Positions 10,816-23,033 of a stretch of DNA of 64,000 nucleotides are shown piece by piece. A program made the translations under genes and the position numbers. The stretch lies in assembly GCA_947311845.1 (NCBI GenBank), contig CAMZMU010000062.1, positions 45,156,030 through 45,220,029 of the forward strand, read 5' to 3'. The DNA is from Poa pratensis (taxonomy: Eukaryota > Streptophyta > Magnoliopsida > Poales > Poaceae). The first letter of the stretch is position 1, and each line of letters opens with the position of its first letter. The notes beneath the pieces were generated by a model that ran no database searches, was not told the origin of the DNA, and saw nothing but the letters and a program-made list of their open reading frames with translations.

Positions 10816-13221
10816 ATGGCCACCGCCTACGACGCCGCCGCCGCCGCCGGCGGCTTGGTCCTCCTCCTCTTCCACCTTGCGGTACTGGTCGTGGTCGCCG
10901 GAGACGAGCCGCTCCTCCTCGCGTGCGGCGCGGAAGCGCCCATCACCCTCCCCGACGGCCGCGTCTTCCTCCCGGACTCGAATATCTCCATTTCCCCGGC
11001 CCACGCCTCGCGCACCACCACCACCGCGGCCTCTCCGCCTCTCTACTCTACGGCCCGTGTCTTCTCCGCCGACGCCACCTACTCTCTCCCCGTCGCCCGC
11101 TCGTCCCACCATTACGTCCTCCTCCGCCTCCACTTCCTCCAATCCGCCCAGTTCGCCGTTGCCGCGGGTGACCTCCATCTCATCTCCGACTCCCGCTCGA
11201 CCACTCCCACAGCTTGGGGTCTCTACCACTACCGCGAGTACCTGCTGCTGAACCACGGCGGCGGCTTCCTGCGCCTCCGCTTCTCGCCGCGCCCCGGCTC
11301 TCTCGCTCTCCTAAGCGCCGTCGAGCTCTTCCCGGCGCCCGACGCGCTGCTCCCGCTTGCTCCCAACCCCGCCCTCCCACTTCGTCTTGCCCAGACCTTC
11401 TACCGCATCAATGCCGGTGCACAGGGGGAGGCGTCCTCCCTCAACGACTCCTTCTGGCGGCTCTGGGAGGGCGACGCCGCCTACCTCCTCAACGCGGCCG
11501 CCGCCCGCTCCGTCTCCGTCGACCCGGCCAGCGTCCGCTACCCCCCGGGGGTTGTCCCACCGTACGTCGCCCCGGCTGCGGTGTACGCCCAAGCGCAGGA
11601 GATGGCCGACGCCGGCGTCGGCAACCAACGTTTCAACCTGTCGTGGGCGTTCCCCGTCGATCCGGGCTTCCGCTACTCCGTCAGGCTGCACTTCTGCGAC
11701 ATCGTCGGCCGCAATTCCACGGACCTTGTCTTCAATGTCTACCTCAACAACGACACCGTGCTCAGCTCCTTTGATTTGTCCGGCCAGCTCGGCTTGTTCA
11801 ATGCCTATTTTGTGGATTTCGTCGTCGCTGTCCCGCCAGGATTGGAGAGGATCTTGCTGCAGGTTGGGCCGCCTCGTGTGTCATATTCGCAGCCGAATGC
11901 CATCCTCAATGGCATCGAGATCATGAAGCTCGGTGACCAGGCGACTGTGCGCCGTGTAGATGCCCTCACTACTGCTCCGCCGGGACAGAAGGCGCACAAG
12001 AAGAAGGTTGTGGTTATCTCGGCTGTAACCGCCGTCGGTGGAGTGATGCTCGTCATTTGCATTGTGGCGATGTTGCTGTTCTTGAGGCGCCGACGAAAGG
12101 AGAAACGCCGGTCTCTCAGCCGACCGCCATCCTCTGTAGGTCTTGAGACCCACACTGGCATCTCTGCATCCAAGGTTTCAGCTAGAAGTTGCCCATCCTC
12201 AGGACCTTCTCTTGGCATCGGCCAGATAAGGCAGGCGACCAATAACTTTGACGAGAGCTTGGTCATAGGTGTCGGTGGATTCGGCAAGGTGTACAAAGGG
12301 GTTCTTTGGAATGACACCATGGTCGCGGTTAAGCGGGGGAACCCTCGGTCACAACAAGGCCTGGCGGAGTTCCGCGCGGAGATCGAAATGCTATCCAAGC
12401 TACGGCACCGCCATTTGGTGTCCCTCATCGGGTACTGCCATGAGGCCGATGAGATGGTACTGGTCTACGAGTTCATGGCAGGCGGTCCTCTCCGCGAACA
12501 CTTGTATGGGTCTGCACTCCCGCCATTGTCGTGGAAGCAAAGGCTCAAGGTCTGCATTGGGGCCGCAAAGGGTCTGCATTACCTCCATACAGGAGTCTCT
12601 GAGACGATCATCCATCGAGATGTGAAGACCACCAACATCCTTCTTGACGGTAATCTGTCTGCCAAGGTTGCAGATTTCGGCTTATCGATGTCAGCACCAG
12701 CTATTGACCAGGCACACGTTAGCACTGCGGTGAAAGGTAGCTTTGGTTACCTTGACCCCGACTACTTCAGAAGGCAGCAACTGACGGACAAGTCGGATGT
12801 GTACTCCTTCGGCGTCGTCCTCACGGAGGTGTTCTGCGCTAGGCCGGCCATTGATCCCACCCTCCCTCGCGAACAAGTGAACATCGTGGATTGGGCGATG
12901 AAATGGCAGAAACTCGGCCAATTGGAGAGACTGATGGATCCCCACCTTGTGGGCAGCGTCAGCATCAGTTCGCTAAGGAAGTTCGGAGAAACTGCAGAGA
13001 AATGCCTAGCGGAGTATGGTGCCGATAGGCCGACGATGGGCGACGTGCTGTGGAACTTGGAGTGTGCTCTTCAACTACAAGAGTCATTCCTATGCTCTGC
13101 CGGTGAAGCGAGCACCAGCAGAACAACTTGCTTTCAGGAACTTCCAGGTAGGATTCCTCGTGCGGGGGCGGTGCCGAGAATGAGAGCCGCAGCATTGCTA
13201 GCGATGCGGCAGATACCGTAG
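10816..13221 (+). CDS. CrRLK1L-type receptor-like kinase with malectin-like ectodomain, intronless
   Basis: 801 residues from ATG 10816; the in-frame GTG at 10801 is not a plausible start. An N-terminal signal peptide (LVLLLFHLAVLVVVAG core) is followed by a malectin-like ectodomain (about 35-385; LACGAEAPITLPDGRVFLPD and RLHFCDIV are typical). A transmembrane helix (about 398-424) ends in an RRRRKEKRR stop-transfer. The cytoplasmic Ser/Thr kinase has glycine loop GVGGFGKV (485-492), Lys506, HRD with Asp602, DFG at 620-622 and a GSFGYLDPDY activation segment. All catalytic residues are present, so it should be an active RD kinase at the plasma membrane. CrRLK1L receptors (FERONIA, THESEUS1, HERK) sense cell-wall state or RALF peptides; the ligand here is unknown. 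The single-exon structure matches the family. It resembles the At5g24010-like branch, but that placement needs a tree. It is divergently paired with the TRF-like gene. Confidence 0.93.
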   Translation: MATAYDAAAAAGGLVLLLFHLAVLVVVAGDEPLLLACGAEAPITLPDGRVFLPDSNISISPAHASRTTTTAASPPLYSTARVFSADATYSLPVARSSHHYVLLRLHFLQSAQFAVAAGDLHLISDSRSTTPTAWGLYHYREYLLLNHGGGFLRLRFSPRPGSLALLSAVELFPAPDALLPLAPNPALPLRLAQTFYRINAGAQGEASSLNDSFWRLWEGDAAYLLNAAAARSVSVDPASVRYPPGVVPPYVAPAAVYAQAQEMADAGVGNQRFNLSWAFPVDPGFRYSVRLHFCDIVGRNSTDLVFNVYLNNDTVLSSFDLSGQLGLFNAYFVDFVVAVPPGLERILLQVGPPRVSYSQPNAILNGIEIMKLGDQATVRRVDALTTAPPGQKAHKKKVVVISAVTAVGGVMLVICIVAMLLFLRRRRKEKRRSLSRPPSSVGLETHTGISASKVSARSCPSSGPSLGIGQIRQATNNFDESLVIGVGGFGKVYKGVLWNDTMVAVKRGNPRSQQGLAEFRAEIEMLSKLRHRHLVSLIGYCHEADEMVLVYEFMAGGPLREHLYGSALPPLSWKQRLKVCIGAAKGLHYLHTGVSETIIHRDVKTTNILLDGNLSAKVADFGLSMSAPAIDQAHVSTAVKGSFGYLDPDYFRRQQLTDKSDVYSFGVVLTEVFCARPAIDPTLPREQVNIVDWAMKWQKLGQLERLMDPHLVGSVSISSLRKFGETAEKCLAEYGADRPTMGDVLWNLECALQLQESFLCSAGEASTSRTTCFQELPGRIPRAGAVPRMRAAALLAMRQIP

Positions 13222-14506
13222 CAACAAGAGTCTTCTCACAGATATTGGATCCAAAGGGAAGGTAGATACTATGTTGGTTGCTGCTTGAGAATGACGTAGG
13301 GTGGCCTGACTCGTGGCAATCTAACATCTTTGTCTGCAGTACACTACAGGATGGGCACTCTAGGCTAGATTTGTGTATTTCTGTTAACATCTGTTAGTGT
13401 TGTAGTTGTAAGGTGCTACGAGTGATTGAAAGGAAGATGATGAAAAAATGTGTGTCAGATGGTTGAAATCTCAGAGGTTTACATTTATTCATGCATGTAT
13501 TGTAGTAATAGAGACGTGTGCAGATTGATTAGCCTTTGGATGAAGCTTTAAATCCCAGCAAAAAGAAGAAGAAAAAATTGAAGCTTGAAACGTGTTAGCC
13601 AGGAACTGGTAACGTCGTCAGCTCCCGAGCTAAGCCAAGCCAAAGCTTTTAAGCTGATAGTTCCAGATGTTTTTACTTGTTAGAAATAAGATTGAAAACC
13701 CCAAACGAGCATTACTTCCTTTTGAAACAAATAAGCATGTGAGCAGTTGATCATGGAAATAGTTGACTTGTTACACATCTCTCTATTAGAAGAAATGTTT
13801 ATAACCCACGAAGGAATGTAATTCAGGTATTCCGATGTTTACTTGTCAGCGGCTCGTTTGAAATTGTACCCCTGAGGAGTCCTACTCTAATTATGTGCAC
13901 GTGCTGCCTCCAACTACACAAATAGAAACGTTTCCTAAGAGAAAATTACAAAAAAAAAACACCACAATTATGGTTAGGGTTTCAAAAAACCACCACCTCG
14001 CTGCTAACCGTCCGAGAGACGAGACGCTCGTCTAACCCCAAAACTGACGGGTGGGACCCGCTGACAGGCTGACGTGGCAAGCGGTGATGTTCTGAGGCAA
14101 ACGGCCGTTAAACAAGATGTAGAAGAAACAAACCAAGTAACTTGACGTTGAGGCAGAAATATCTTCGAAAAGATTCTGTAGAAATAGAATTCCTCGCGAG
14201 AGCTTTCATGTCATTATCCACCAATCAACATGTATGCCCTCTTAGAACCGGCAAACAAATTGGGACCTTATGGGTAGCTTGATCAGGATTGTAGACTTTG
14301 TGGCAGTCTTGGACTTTGAATTTCCAAAGCCATCAGCATCGCGAGGAAGACTCTTCCACCACTGCACCACATTTTCCCCTATTTTCTGAATTACACACAT
14401 CTGGCTCCTGGCTAGTGCAAGAGACCATGATGTTTTTCAAAAAGAAGCAGCGGCGATGTTATATGTTATCCTCTGGAGCCTCGTCGCAGTTCAGAAGTCA
14501 AAACAA
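13222..14506. other. Intergenic region between receptor kinase and RLP pseudogene
   Basis: The kinase 3' UTR probably extends a few hundred bases. Around 13930-14110 is a block with an A run, the phrase GACGGGTGGGACCCGCTGACA and paired GAGACGAGACGCTCGTC. That style is common in degenerate grass DNA transposons, but I found no termini. The remainder up to the RLP start has no supported gene. Confidence 0.4.
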
Positions 14507-15388
14507 ATGGCTTGTGCCACTCACCTACTTGGCCTCTTCATACTGATACAACTGTACTCGGTAGCCACATCTACTTCCCATGGCCATGGCCATGGCCATG
14601 GTAACGCCACAGCTGCTTCTCTCTGTCATCCGCGCGAGGCTGCAGCACTTCTCCAACTAAAGCAGTCATTCATCTTCGACTACTCCACAACCACCCTGCC
14701 GTCATGGCAACCTGGTACCGACTGCTGCCTCTGGGAGGGTATCGGCTGTGATGATGGTGTATCTGGCAGCAGCCATGTCGAAGCCCTTGACCTCGGTGGC
14801 CGTGGCCTCTACAGCTATGGTTTCCATGCCGCGATCTTCAACCTTACCTCCCTGCGCTACCTCGACCTCAGCATGAACGATTTTGGTGGATCTCGCATTC
14901 CAGCAGCTGGCTTCGAGAGGCTACCAAAGCTAACTCACCTCAACCTTTCTTGCTCAAGCTTGTATGGTCAGATTCCGATCACCATCGGCAAACTCACGAG
15001 CCTCAGATCATTGGATCTTTCTTCAGTGTACAGTATTACTCCCACCTTAGAAGTCACGAATATATATGCTATATTGGACTGCTGCAACATTCTGCTGCTA
15101 CGAGAGCCCAGCTTTGAGACCTTAGTGGCAAACCTCACCAATCTGAGGGAACTCTACCTTGACGGAGTGGACACATCTGGTAGCGGAGAAGAGTGGTGCA
15201 GCGGTCTAGGTGAAGCTGTCCCCCATCTTCAAGTTCTTAGCATGGTAAACTGCAAACTCCATGGTCCAATCCACGCCTCCCTGTCAAGTCTCCGATCACT
15301 TACCGTGATCAACCTCAAGTTTAATTTTGGGATTTCTGGTGTGGTTCCTGAATTCTTAGCAGACTTTCTCAATTTAAGTGTTCTTCAA

Positions 15389-15603
15389 TGTTAGCTGAAT
15401 ATCTTCAGCTAGTTTGTTAGGTTGTTTATATCTGTAACGACGCCTAGCTAGGAGATAACTATTCGGCCTAATCTTGCTCTTGTTTGTTCCGCAAGATATG
15501 TGCTGCCCTGTATGCTATATATAGCTACCGATCAGATCAATGAACGTAGCAATTGTTGCATCGCCTATCTCTCTCCAAACCTGTCGTTGTTCTGGCTCTA
15601 ACA
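15389..15603 (+). repeat. 5' LTR of the 4.9-kb Copia element
   Basis: 215 bp starting TGTTAGCTGAAT and ending GGCTCTAACA. It contains CTATATATAG about 80 bp before its end, a plausible TATA box. It is identical to the 3' LTR except for GACGCC versus GATGCC. Confidence 0.97.
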
Positions 15604-15673
15604 TGGTATCAGACTCCTAGATCCAATCTACTCCTAGATCCAATCTCCCTCTTCCGCTGCCCCTCCCGCCGCC

Positions 15674-16400
15674 ATGAGCTCCGACTCCTCCTCCTCGTCC
15701 GACTCCGACGGCTCCGTCGAGAACTTCGGCATCCCCGTTGCAACACAAACGCTCTCCACCCCTCAGCTGCAAGCTCTCCGCATCCGTGACCATGTCCTCG
15801 TCACTCTGGATTACGAGAAGGAGAACTACGGCACCTGGCGTCGCCAATTCCTCACCGCTCTCTCCAAGTTCGGCCTGAGGGATCACGTCGACGGCTCCCC
15901 TGCTCAGGGCACCTCGGACTGGGTGCTGAACGACTACGCCATCGTCTCGTGGTATGATGCCACGGTGACGCCCTCCACCTTGGCGATCGTCGACGCCCGC
16001 TCTGACACCGCCCGTTCTCTGTGGCGCTCCATCCGGGCCGTCTTCCGCGACAACCGTGACACCCGGGCTACCTTCCTCCGCGACGAGTTCCATAGCTTCA
16101 ACCAGGGCGATCGCTCCGTCGTCGAGTACACGTCCCAGATGAAGCACATGGCCGACACTCTTCGTGATCTCGGCTCTCGCGTCAAAGATCGCGATCTCGT
16201 CCACAACGTCCTATGCGGCCTCGACCAGCGTATGCAGCACGCCGTCCCGCACATGACGCGGGGCCGTCTCCCCTCCTTCATCAAGCTCCGCTCCTTCTTG
16301 CTGCTGGAGGAACAGCGTCTCGGCAGGCAGGCTCGCGTCGTCGCCCACAACGCTCTCCTCGCGCAGGCATACCAGGCGCATCCGGCATCGGGCGCTCCCC
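15674..16400 (+). pseudogene. Copia gag reading frame (4.9-kb element)
   Basis: The ORF opens at 15674 about 70 bp after the primer-binding site. It encodes a UBN2/retrotransposon-gag type domain (WRRQFLTALSKFGLRDHVDG, later RSVVEYTSQMKHMADTL). It leaves the pol frame near 16385-16420, where the Ala/Pro-rich linker continues in another frame. This could be a programmed shift or a simple indel; the absence of a heptamer slip site favours an indel. I see no CCHC zinc knuckle, only a basic KKKRKK stretch further on. Confidence 0.8.
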
Positions 16401-19400
16401 GCCCGCTCATCTCCACCACGCCGCGCCCGCGTACTTCAGTCCGGGTCCTCCTGCGCCGGCCTACTTAAACCCGGCTCCTCACACGCCCGCCTACTTCAAC
16501 CTTGCTCCGATCGGGCTCTACGGCGCCGGCGGCGCCGGCCCCTCTGCCGCGCCCGGCAACGGGAAGAAGAAACGGAAGAAGAACACTCCAGCCGGCCCGA
16601 GCGCCCCCGGCCCGCTCGCCATCGTCCCTGCCAGCGTCCGCCCCACCGCCCCGCGTCCGCCCACCCCTGTCGCACCCTCGGTGGCTGGCACCTTCCAGGC
16701 GTGGGCGGCCCCCGGCATCCTTGGATCGCGCCCGCCTGCCCCGGTTGCGCACCACGTCGTCGCCACCAACTCTGCGCCCGCCGGCCAGGCTGCCACCGCA
16801 CCACAGTGGGATCAGTCCGCCCTCATCGCGGCCCTGAACCAGATGACCGTCCAACCAGCAACCGGCAACGGCCGCGAGTGGATCTTCGACAGCGGCGCAT
16901 CTTCCCACATGGGATCCGGTTTCGGTATACACACTTCTTCCCTGTCCCCAAATTCCTCCTCTCAGATCATCGTCGGTGATGGCTCCACTCTCCCCATCAC
17001 CGGTGCTGGCTCTCTCTCCCTTCCCACATCTTCCCGTCCTCTTTCTCTTCACAATATTTTGATTTCTCCACCTCTTATTAAGAACCTAGTTTCCGTCCGT
17101 GCTTTTACACGCGATAATTTTGTTTCCATTGAATTTGACCCTTTTGGTTTCTCTATCAAGGATTTGGCCACGGGACGGGAGATTCACCGATGTAACTCCG
17201 CCGGCGACCTCTACCCCTTCGTGCATCCGCCGCAATGTCTCCACGCCACCGTCTCCACCGCTCTTTGGCATCAGCGGCTTGGACACCCCGGCGCAGAAGC
17301 TTTGGCGCGTGCCAGCAAATATTTCAAATTCAGTTGCAATAAAAGTTTGCCCACACATTGTGATGCATGTCGATTGGGCAAACACACTAGGCTTCCCTTT
17401 TCTTCCTCCTCCACCCGAACATCCACCCCATTTGAGCTTTGTCATTGTGATTTGTGGACAAGTCCCGTATTAAGTGTGTCTGGTTTTCAATATTATCTTG
17501 TAATTCTCGATGATTTTACGCATTTTACTTGGACGTTTCCTCTTCGCCACAAATCTGAAGTTCATCATCTTCTAACTCTATTTTATGCCTATGTTCATAC
17601 GCAATTTACACGTCCCATCAAGGCCTTCCAAACCGACAATGGACGTGAATTCGACAACACTGCAAACCGCACCCTTTTCAACTCGCACGGCACCATTCTT
17701 CGCCTCACGTGTCCTTACACTTCCCAGCAAAATGGAAAAGCCGAGCGCATCCTTCGCACCATCAACGACGGCATTCGCACCCTACTCATACACGCCTCCA
17801 TGCCGCCACAATGGTGGGCCGAAGCCCTTGCCACCTCCACCTACCTCCTAAACCGACGACCCTGTAAACCTCAAGTCCTCACCACTCCCTATGAGCTCCT
17901 TCACGGCCAAGCACCAGATTATCGGATTCTCCGAGTCTTTGGTTGCCTCTGCTACCCTAACCTCACCGCCACGGCACCTCACAAACTCGCACCCCGTTCT
18001 ATTCCGTGCGTATTTCTTGGCTACCCCGACGGCAGGAAAGGGTATCGCTGTTATGATCCGGTTTCACGGCGCATTATATTCTCTCGACATGTTACCTTTG
18101 TTGAGCAGGCTTTCCCGTTCAGCGCCCTACGCCTCGACAACCCAGCACCAGCAGCAGCTCCTCTGGACATCGACCCGCCTGCGATCTACGTCGATCAGGC
18201 GTCGATGCCTGCATGCCCTCCCAACGGGCCATGCAGCCCTCACGGCTCCCCATGCATCCCATCTACAGGCGCAGGCGCAGCCTCCTCCATGGGCCGCGGC
18301 CCATCTGCGGACGACGCCAGCACGGAGCGAGCGTCTTCGTCGAGCTCTCCTTCGACCGCTGCCCCCGCGCCGTCACACGCGCCTCCTGCTCCAACTCGCA
18401 TGGCGACTCGCGCCAGCCACGGCATCGTCAAGCCGAATCCTCGCTACGCCAACCTCGTCACGACACCGACCTCGCCGATTCCCTCCTCTGTTCGGGAGGC
18501 TCTCCGTGATCCAAATTGGAGCGCCGCCATGCGAGAGGAATTCGACGCCTTGTCCTCAAACCAGACCTGGGTGCTCGTGCCCCGGCCACCGCGCACTAAC
18601 ATTGTTACCGGCAAATGGGTTTTCAGGCACAAAACACGTGAGGACGGCTCTCTCGAGAGGTACAAGGCGCGTTGGGTCGTTCGTGGCTTCGCCCAACGCC
18701 CCGGCATCGACTTCGGGTAAACCTTCTCCCCCGTCGTCAAACCAGCGACCATTCGCACGGTGCTCACCATGGCGTGCTCCCGCAACTGGCCTGTACACTA
18801 ATTGGACGTGAAGAACGCTTTTCTCAACGGCGTCCTCGACGAGGAGGTCTACTGCTACCAACCGGCCGGCTTCGTCGACAATCTTCATCGAGATCACGTC
18901 TGCAAGCTCGTCAAGTCACTCTACGGCTTGAAGCAGGCCCCGCGGGCATGGTTCAAGCGCTTCGCGACCTTTGCGGCCACCATCGGCTTCACCGCGTCTC
19001 GCTCCGACGCCTCGCTCTTCATCCTACGGCGGGGTTCCGAGACGGCGTACCTCTTGCTGTACGTCGACGACATCGTCTTGAAGGCATCCTCGGCCACGTT
19101 GCTCCACGCACTCATGGCTAAACTCAAGCTCGAGTTCGCCATGAAGGACATGGGGCCCCTGCACTACTTCCTCGGCATCCGCGTGCGCCGTACCCCTCGT
19201 GGCTTCTTCCTCAGCCAAGAGCAGTACGCCGAGGAAATTCTTCAACGTGCCAGCATGGTGCAATGCAAGCCCGCCTCTACACCAGTCGACACCCTGTCCA
19301 AGGTTGCTGCCGACACTGGTCCTCCGGTCGCCGATCCCTCCGAATACCGAAGCCTCGCCGGTGCGCTGCAGTATTTGACCATGACGTGTCCGGACCTCGC

Positions 19401-20031
19401 CTACGGAGTGCAACAAATATGCTTGCACATGCATGATCCTCGTGAAGTACATCTCGCCATCATCAAACGCATCCTGCGTTATGTTCGTGGCACCACGAGC
19501 TCCGGCTTGCTCCTGCCGGCCTCACCCTCTCTCGACATCGTCACGTACTCGGATGCGGACTGGGCAGGATGCCCGGATACACGGCGATCAACCTCCGGGT
19601 ATTGCGTCTACCTCGGTGGCGCGTTGGTTAGCTGGTCTTCCAAACGACAAGCAACTGTATCGCGCTCCAGTGCGGAGGCAGAATATCGAGCTGTTGCCAA
19701 CGCCGTCGCGGATTGCGTGTGGTTGCGCCAACTCCTCGACGAGCTCGGTTCTCCTCTTTCCAAGGCAACGGTGGTCTTCTGTGACAACATATCGGCGGTG
19801 TACATGTCCACCAATCCCGTTCATCATCGACGAACAAAGCACATTGAGTTGGACATCCACTTCGTGCGTGAGAAGGTGGCTCTAGGCGAACTTCGAGTCG
19901 TTCATGTTCCTACTACTCAGCAGCTGGCCGATATTATGACTAAGGGACTACCTACTGCACCATTTCAGTCATTCCGGTCCAGTTTATGCGTCTTGCCAAG
20001 CGACGACGTATCAACTGCGGCGGGGTGTTAG
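16400..20031 (+). pseudogene. Copia pol polyprotein with two nonsense codons (4.9-kb element)
   Basis: Protease (DSGASSHM near 16888), GAG-pre-integrase with HQRLGH, integrase core (TDNGREF and YTSQQNGKAER), reverse transcriptase (LDVKNAFLNG, YVDD at 19060) and RNase H (DADWAGCP near 19555) follow in order. TAA codons at 18718-18720 and 18799-18801 interrupt the frame just ahead of the RT core. The second sits where the family has a Gln codon, fitting a C-to-T change. The terminal TAG (20029-20031) lies inside the first bases of the 3' LTR. The element is near-complete but could not make an intact polyprotein. Confidence 0.92.
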
Positions 20032-20240
20032 CTGAATATCTTCAGCTAGTTTGTTAGGTTGTTTATATCTGTAACGATGCCTAGCTAGGAGATAACTATT
20101 CGGCCTAATCTTGCTCTTGTTTGTTCCGCAAGATATGTGCTGCCCTGTATGCTATATATAGCTACCGATCAGATCAATGAACGTAGCAATTGTTGCATCG
20201 CCTATCTCTCTCCAAACCTGTCGTTGTTCTGGCTCTAACA
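20026..20240 (+). repeat. 3' LTR of the 4.9-kb Copia element
   Basis: 215 bp, TGTTAG to CTAACA, preceded by a purine-rich tract and followed by TTCAA, the target duplication. It supplies the pol stop codon. Confidence 0.97.
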
Positions 20241-20316
20241 TTCAACTCGGCTATAACAATTTCAGTGGTTGGTTTCCTCAGACAATATTTCAACTCCAGA
20301 ACATAAGGGTGCTTGA

Positions 20317-21310
20317 TGGTGGATAATTAGGCAATAATTTCATGATTAATTCCAGAATATTAAACATGACTAACACAGCTACTAACATGTGAAATAAGAA
20401 CATACTAGATGTACTAATCAACATGAATAGTAGCAACATAAACGCCAACAGATCCATGGTAAAATAGTTCGAATTACGTCGCATGTACCGAACGGTTGTA
20501 GAGGAAGCAGCAGTCGATGCAGACAGGTTCACCGCGTCGAAGGCAGCGGTGATGTTGTTGACGATGACGTTGGTGAAGACGGGTCGAAGAAGACGACGCC
20601 TGCGGAGACGATCCGCAGCTCCGGCTGGAAGACGACCCGTGGTGGAAGCGACGAGCAGTCGCGCGGAGCGCTTCCCAAAAACCTAATTCGCCCTCTCCCG
20701 TACAGGATCACAAAGGCGACTGGTTCCGGAGACCTGCTCTCCCAAACGCCGGTGCACGCCGGCGCTCGGGATGGAGTAGACTACGGTGGCGGCGCAAGGC
20801 ACAAGATTGGCAAAACCTAGATTGGTTCGGGGGTGTGACGGCGCACGCAGTGCACGGCAATATATAGTGCGGTTCTGGAAACCCTAACGGGTACAACGTG
20901 GGCCGGCCACGTCGCACACGTTCGAGTCGGTGCAGCAGCCCACGATCCGGGAGCGACCCGAACTGGCTAAGCTGTACGCGTACGATAGCGACTCGATTTT
21001 CCTGAACAACAAAAATATAGGCATCAACTCGGCTCATTCCCGCAACCCGCGGCGTGTCGTGACGAGACGGACAAACGGCGGCGGAGGAGGAGGAAGAGGA
21101 GTGCGCACGAGAGAGCCTTCTGTTCTCAACTAGCACACCAAGTGTCAGAACACTCCACCTTATAAGGTGGTATTTGTCTCCTCCAACTAGCAATGTGGGA
21201 CAAAACTTTAGCACCACTTTGCACTCCCAAAATTCTGCCATGCACATGGGCCAATTTGGGATTTCAGAAATTGCTTATTAGGCTGCCCCAAATGGGCCCA
21301 AATTTTAACA
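20317..21310 (-). repeat. 3' LTR of the 17.5-kb Copia element
   Basis: 994 bp; on the minus strand it starts TGTTAAAATTTGGGCCC and ends in CA. Its left terminus reads TGGTGGATAATT on the plus strand versus TGTTGGATAATT in the 5' LTR. Confidence 0.95.
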
Positions 21311-21840
21311 ATCCCCCACCAGATCTCAAATTCCCATTTAGAGATCTTGCCAAACCTCGTTTCTTGTTTATATACCAGTGTTTCAGCAGAGACTGTTAAG
21401 TTGAACTTCCGCCTAGAGTTTCAAGCTACATCTACCAGCAACTTGAAAATGGACGAACCTTGAATTGCAAGTTTGGTGCCAATAGACTTCACTCAAAGTC
21501 ATACCAGTACGTGGATGCCAGTAGCCTACCCCGCAGGCGGAGCATATGTGTCATACTCCCTGAGCTTACTAGAGATCACCCAAATCTCATAGACTGCGAC
21601 GTTTAACAGTCGGACTCATATATGTGTGTTCTTTCAAGGTCGCTCTGTAGGATAGCACCTTTGCTACGAATAGCCAACAGAAACACATTAAGGCATATTG
21701 CCAACCTAACTTACAGAATGTGAGAGTTATGCATCTTCCCACGGAGAGGGTTATAAAATAACTCTCCTCTGTTAAACCACTAGCTTGTTCTTCCCAGGTC
21801 CTAATTCACGGGATCTCCGATCACATAGGTTGGGTTACCA

Positions 21841-23030
21841 CTATGGTGTAACGCTCACGGGTCTCAACCCCATCTCCCTCGATGCACTATCTATCACATT
21901 ACGTGATAGTCCCTTCGTAAAGGGACCTGCCAGGTTTTTGTCTGTTTGAATATAACTAACAGTTATTACTCCAGAGTTTCTCATTTTCCTGACAGACTTC
22001 AAGCGTCTTTTGACATGTCTTGATGACTTCGCGTTATCCTTAGCACTGTTCACTTTCATGATAACCGTTTGGTTGTCACAGTTCATAAGGATGGCCGGTA
22101 ATGGTTTCTCAACCACCGGCAAGTCCATCAAGAGCTCACGCAGCCATTCTGTCTCAACAGAAGCTGTATCTAAAGCAGCAAGTTCTGCTTCCATGGTTGA
22201 CCTCATCAAAATGGTCTGTTTGTAAGACCTCCATGACACTGCGCCACCTCCAAGAATAAATGCATATCCACTTGTGGCGTAGAGCTCATCAACATCTGAG
22301 ATCCAGTTCACATCACAGTATCCCTCAAGCACCGCAGGGTGCCCTGAATAGTGAATCCCATAACTCATTGCACCGTTCAGATAGCGCATGACCTTTTCAA
22401 GTGCATGCCAATGATCAATACCCGGGTTAGACATGAACCTGCTTAACTTGCTCACAGCAAAAGAGATATCAGGTCTCGTCGCGCTCGCAAGGTACATGAG
22501 TGAACCGATCACTTGAGAATATCTTAATTGATCTCTCGTTGCCTTTTTGTTCTTTCTGAGTGTCACACTGGGATCATAGGGTGTTGGAGAAGGCTTGCTG
22601 TCTATATAACCAAAGCGGCTCAAGACCTTCTCAACATAGTGTGATTGCGTTAACGTAATCCCACTCTCATCCCTAATCAACTTAATGTTCAGGATCACAT
22701 CAGGTTGTCTCAGATATTTCATATCAAAGCTCTTTGACAGAAAAGACTTGACCTCATTTATCACTATCATGCTTGTACCGAAAATAAGTATGTCATCAAC
22801 ATACAAGCATAATATAACGCTATCGCCCCCACCATGGCGATAATACACACACACCTGTCAGCCTCATTAATGGCAAAGCCTGCAGACGTAAGAGTACTGT
22901 CAAACTTCTCATGCCATTGCTTAGGTGCTTGCTTTAGCCCATACAAAGATTTTAACAATTTGCACACCTTTCCCTTTTCACCTTTTACCACAAACCCATC
23001 AGGCTGATCCATATAGATTTTCTCTTCCAA
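21841..23030 (-). pseudogene. RT C-terminal part and RNase H of the 17.5-kb Copia element
   Basis: From the insertion point of the SIRE-like element inward, the minus strand encodes the RT region with KSLYGLKQAPKQWHEKF and CLYVDDILIF, then the RNase H domain (LNCDNQTV-like stretch and TKGLS near the end), stopping at 21841. A frame change near 22830-22860 splits the RT palm just before YVDD. The region between 21311 and 21840 is the untranslated 3' part next to the LTR. Confidence 0.88.
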
Positions 23031-23033
23031 CTC

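Larger units (their letters stand above)
15389..20240 (+). mobile_element. Copia-type LTR retrotransposon with short LTRs, inserted in the RLP gene
   Basis: 4852 bp in plus orientation, bounded by 215-bp LTRs and flanked by the 5-bp duplication TTCAA (15384-15388 and 20241-20245). LTR ends are TGTTAG and CTAACA. The primer-binding site TGGTATCAGA starts directly at 15604. A purine-rich tract GCGGCGGGG precedes the 3' LTR. Domain order gag, protease, integrase, reverse transcriptase, RNase H defines Copia. The LTRs differ at one base that I can see, so the insertion is young. Confidence 0.97.

Noticed and set aside
10093..11256. 387-codon minus-strand ORF spanning the receptor kinase 5' end and the TRF-like exon
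   Set aside because: It is antisense to two well-supported genes in GC-rich DNA, has low-complexity composition and no domain. It is a shadow frame.
15388..20030. Possibility that the LRR N-terminal part is a complete short gene ending at the TAG near 15391
   Set aside because: The stop is supplied by the LTR, and the LRR frame continues exactly after the element with a TTCAA duplication.
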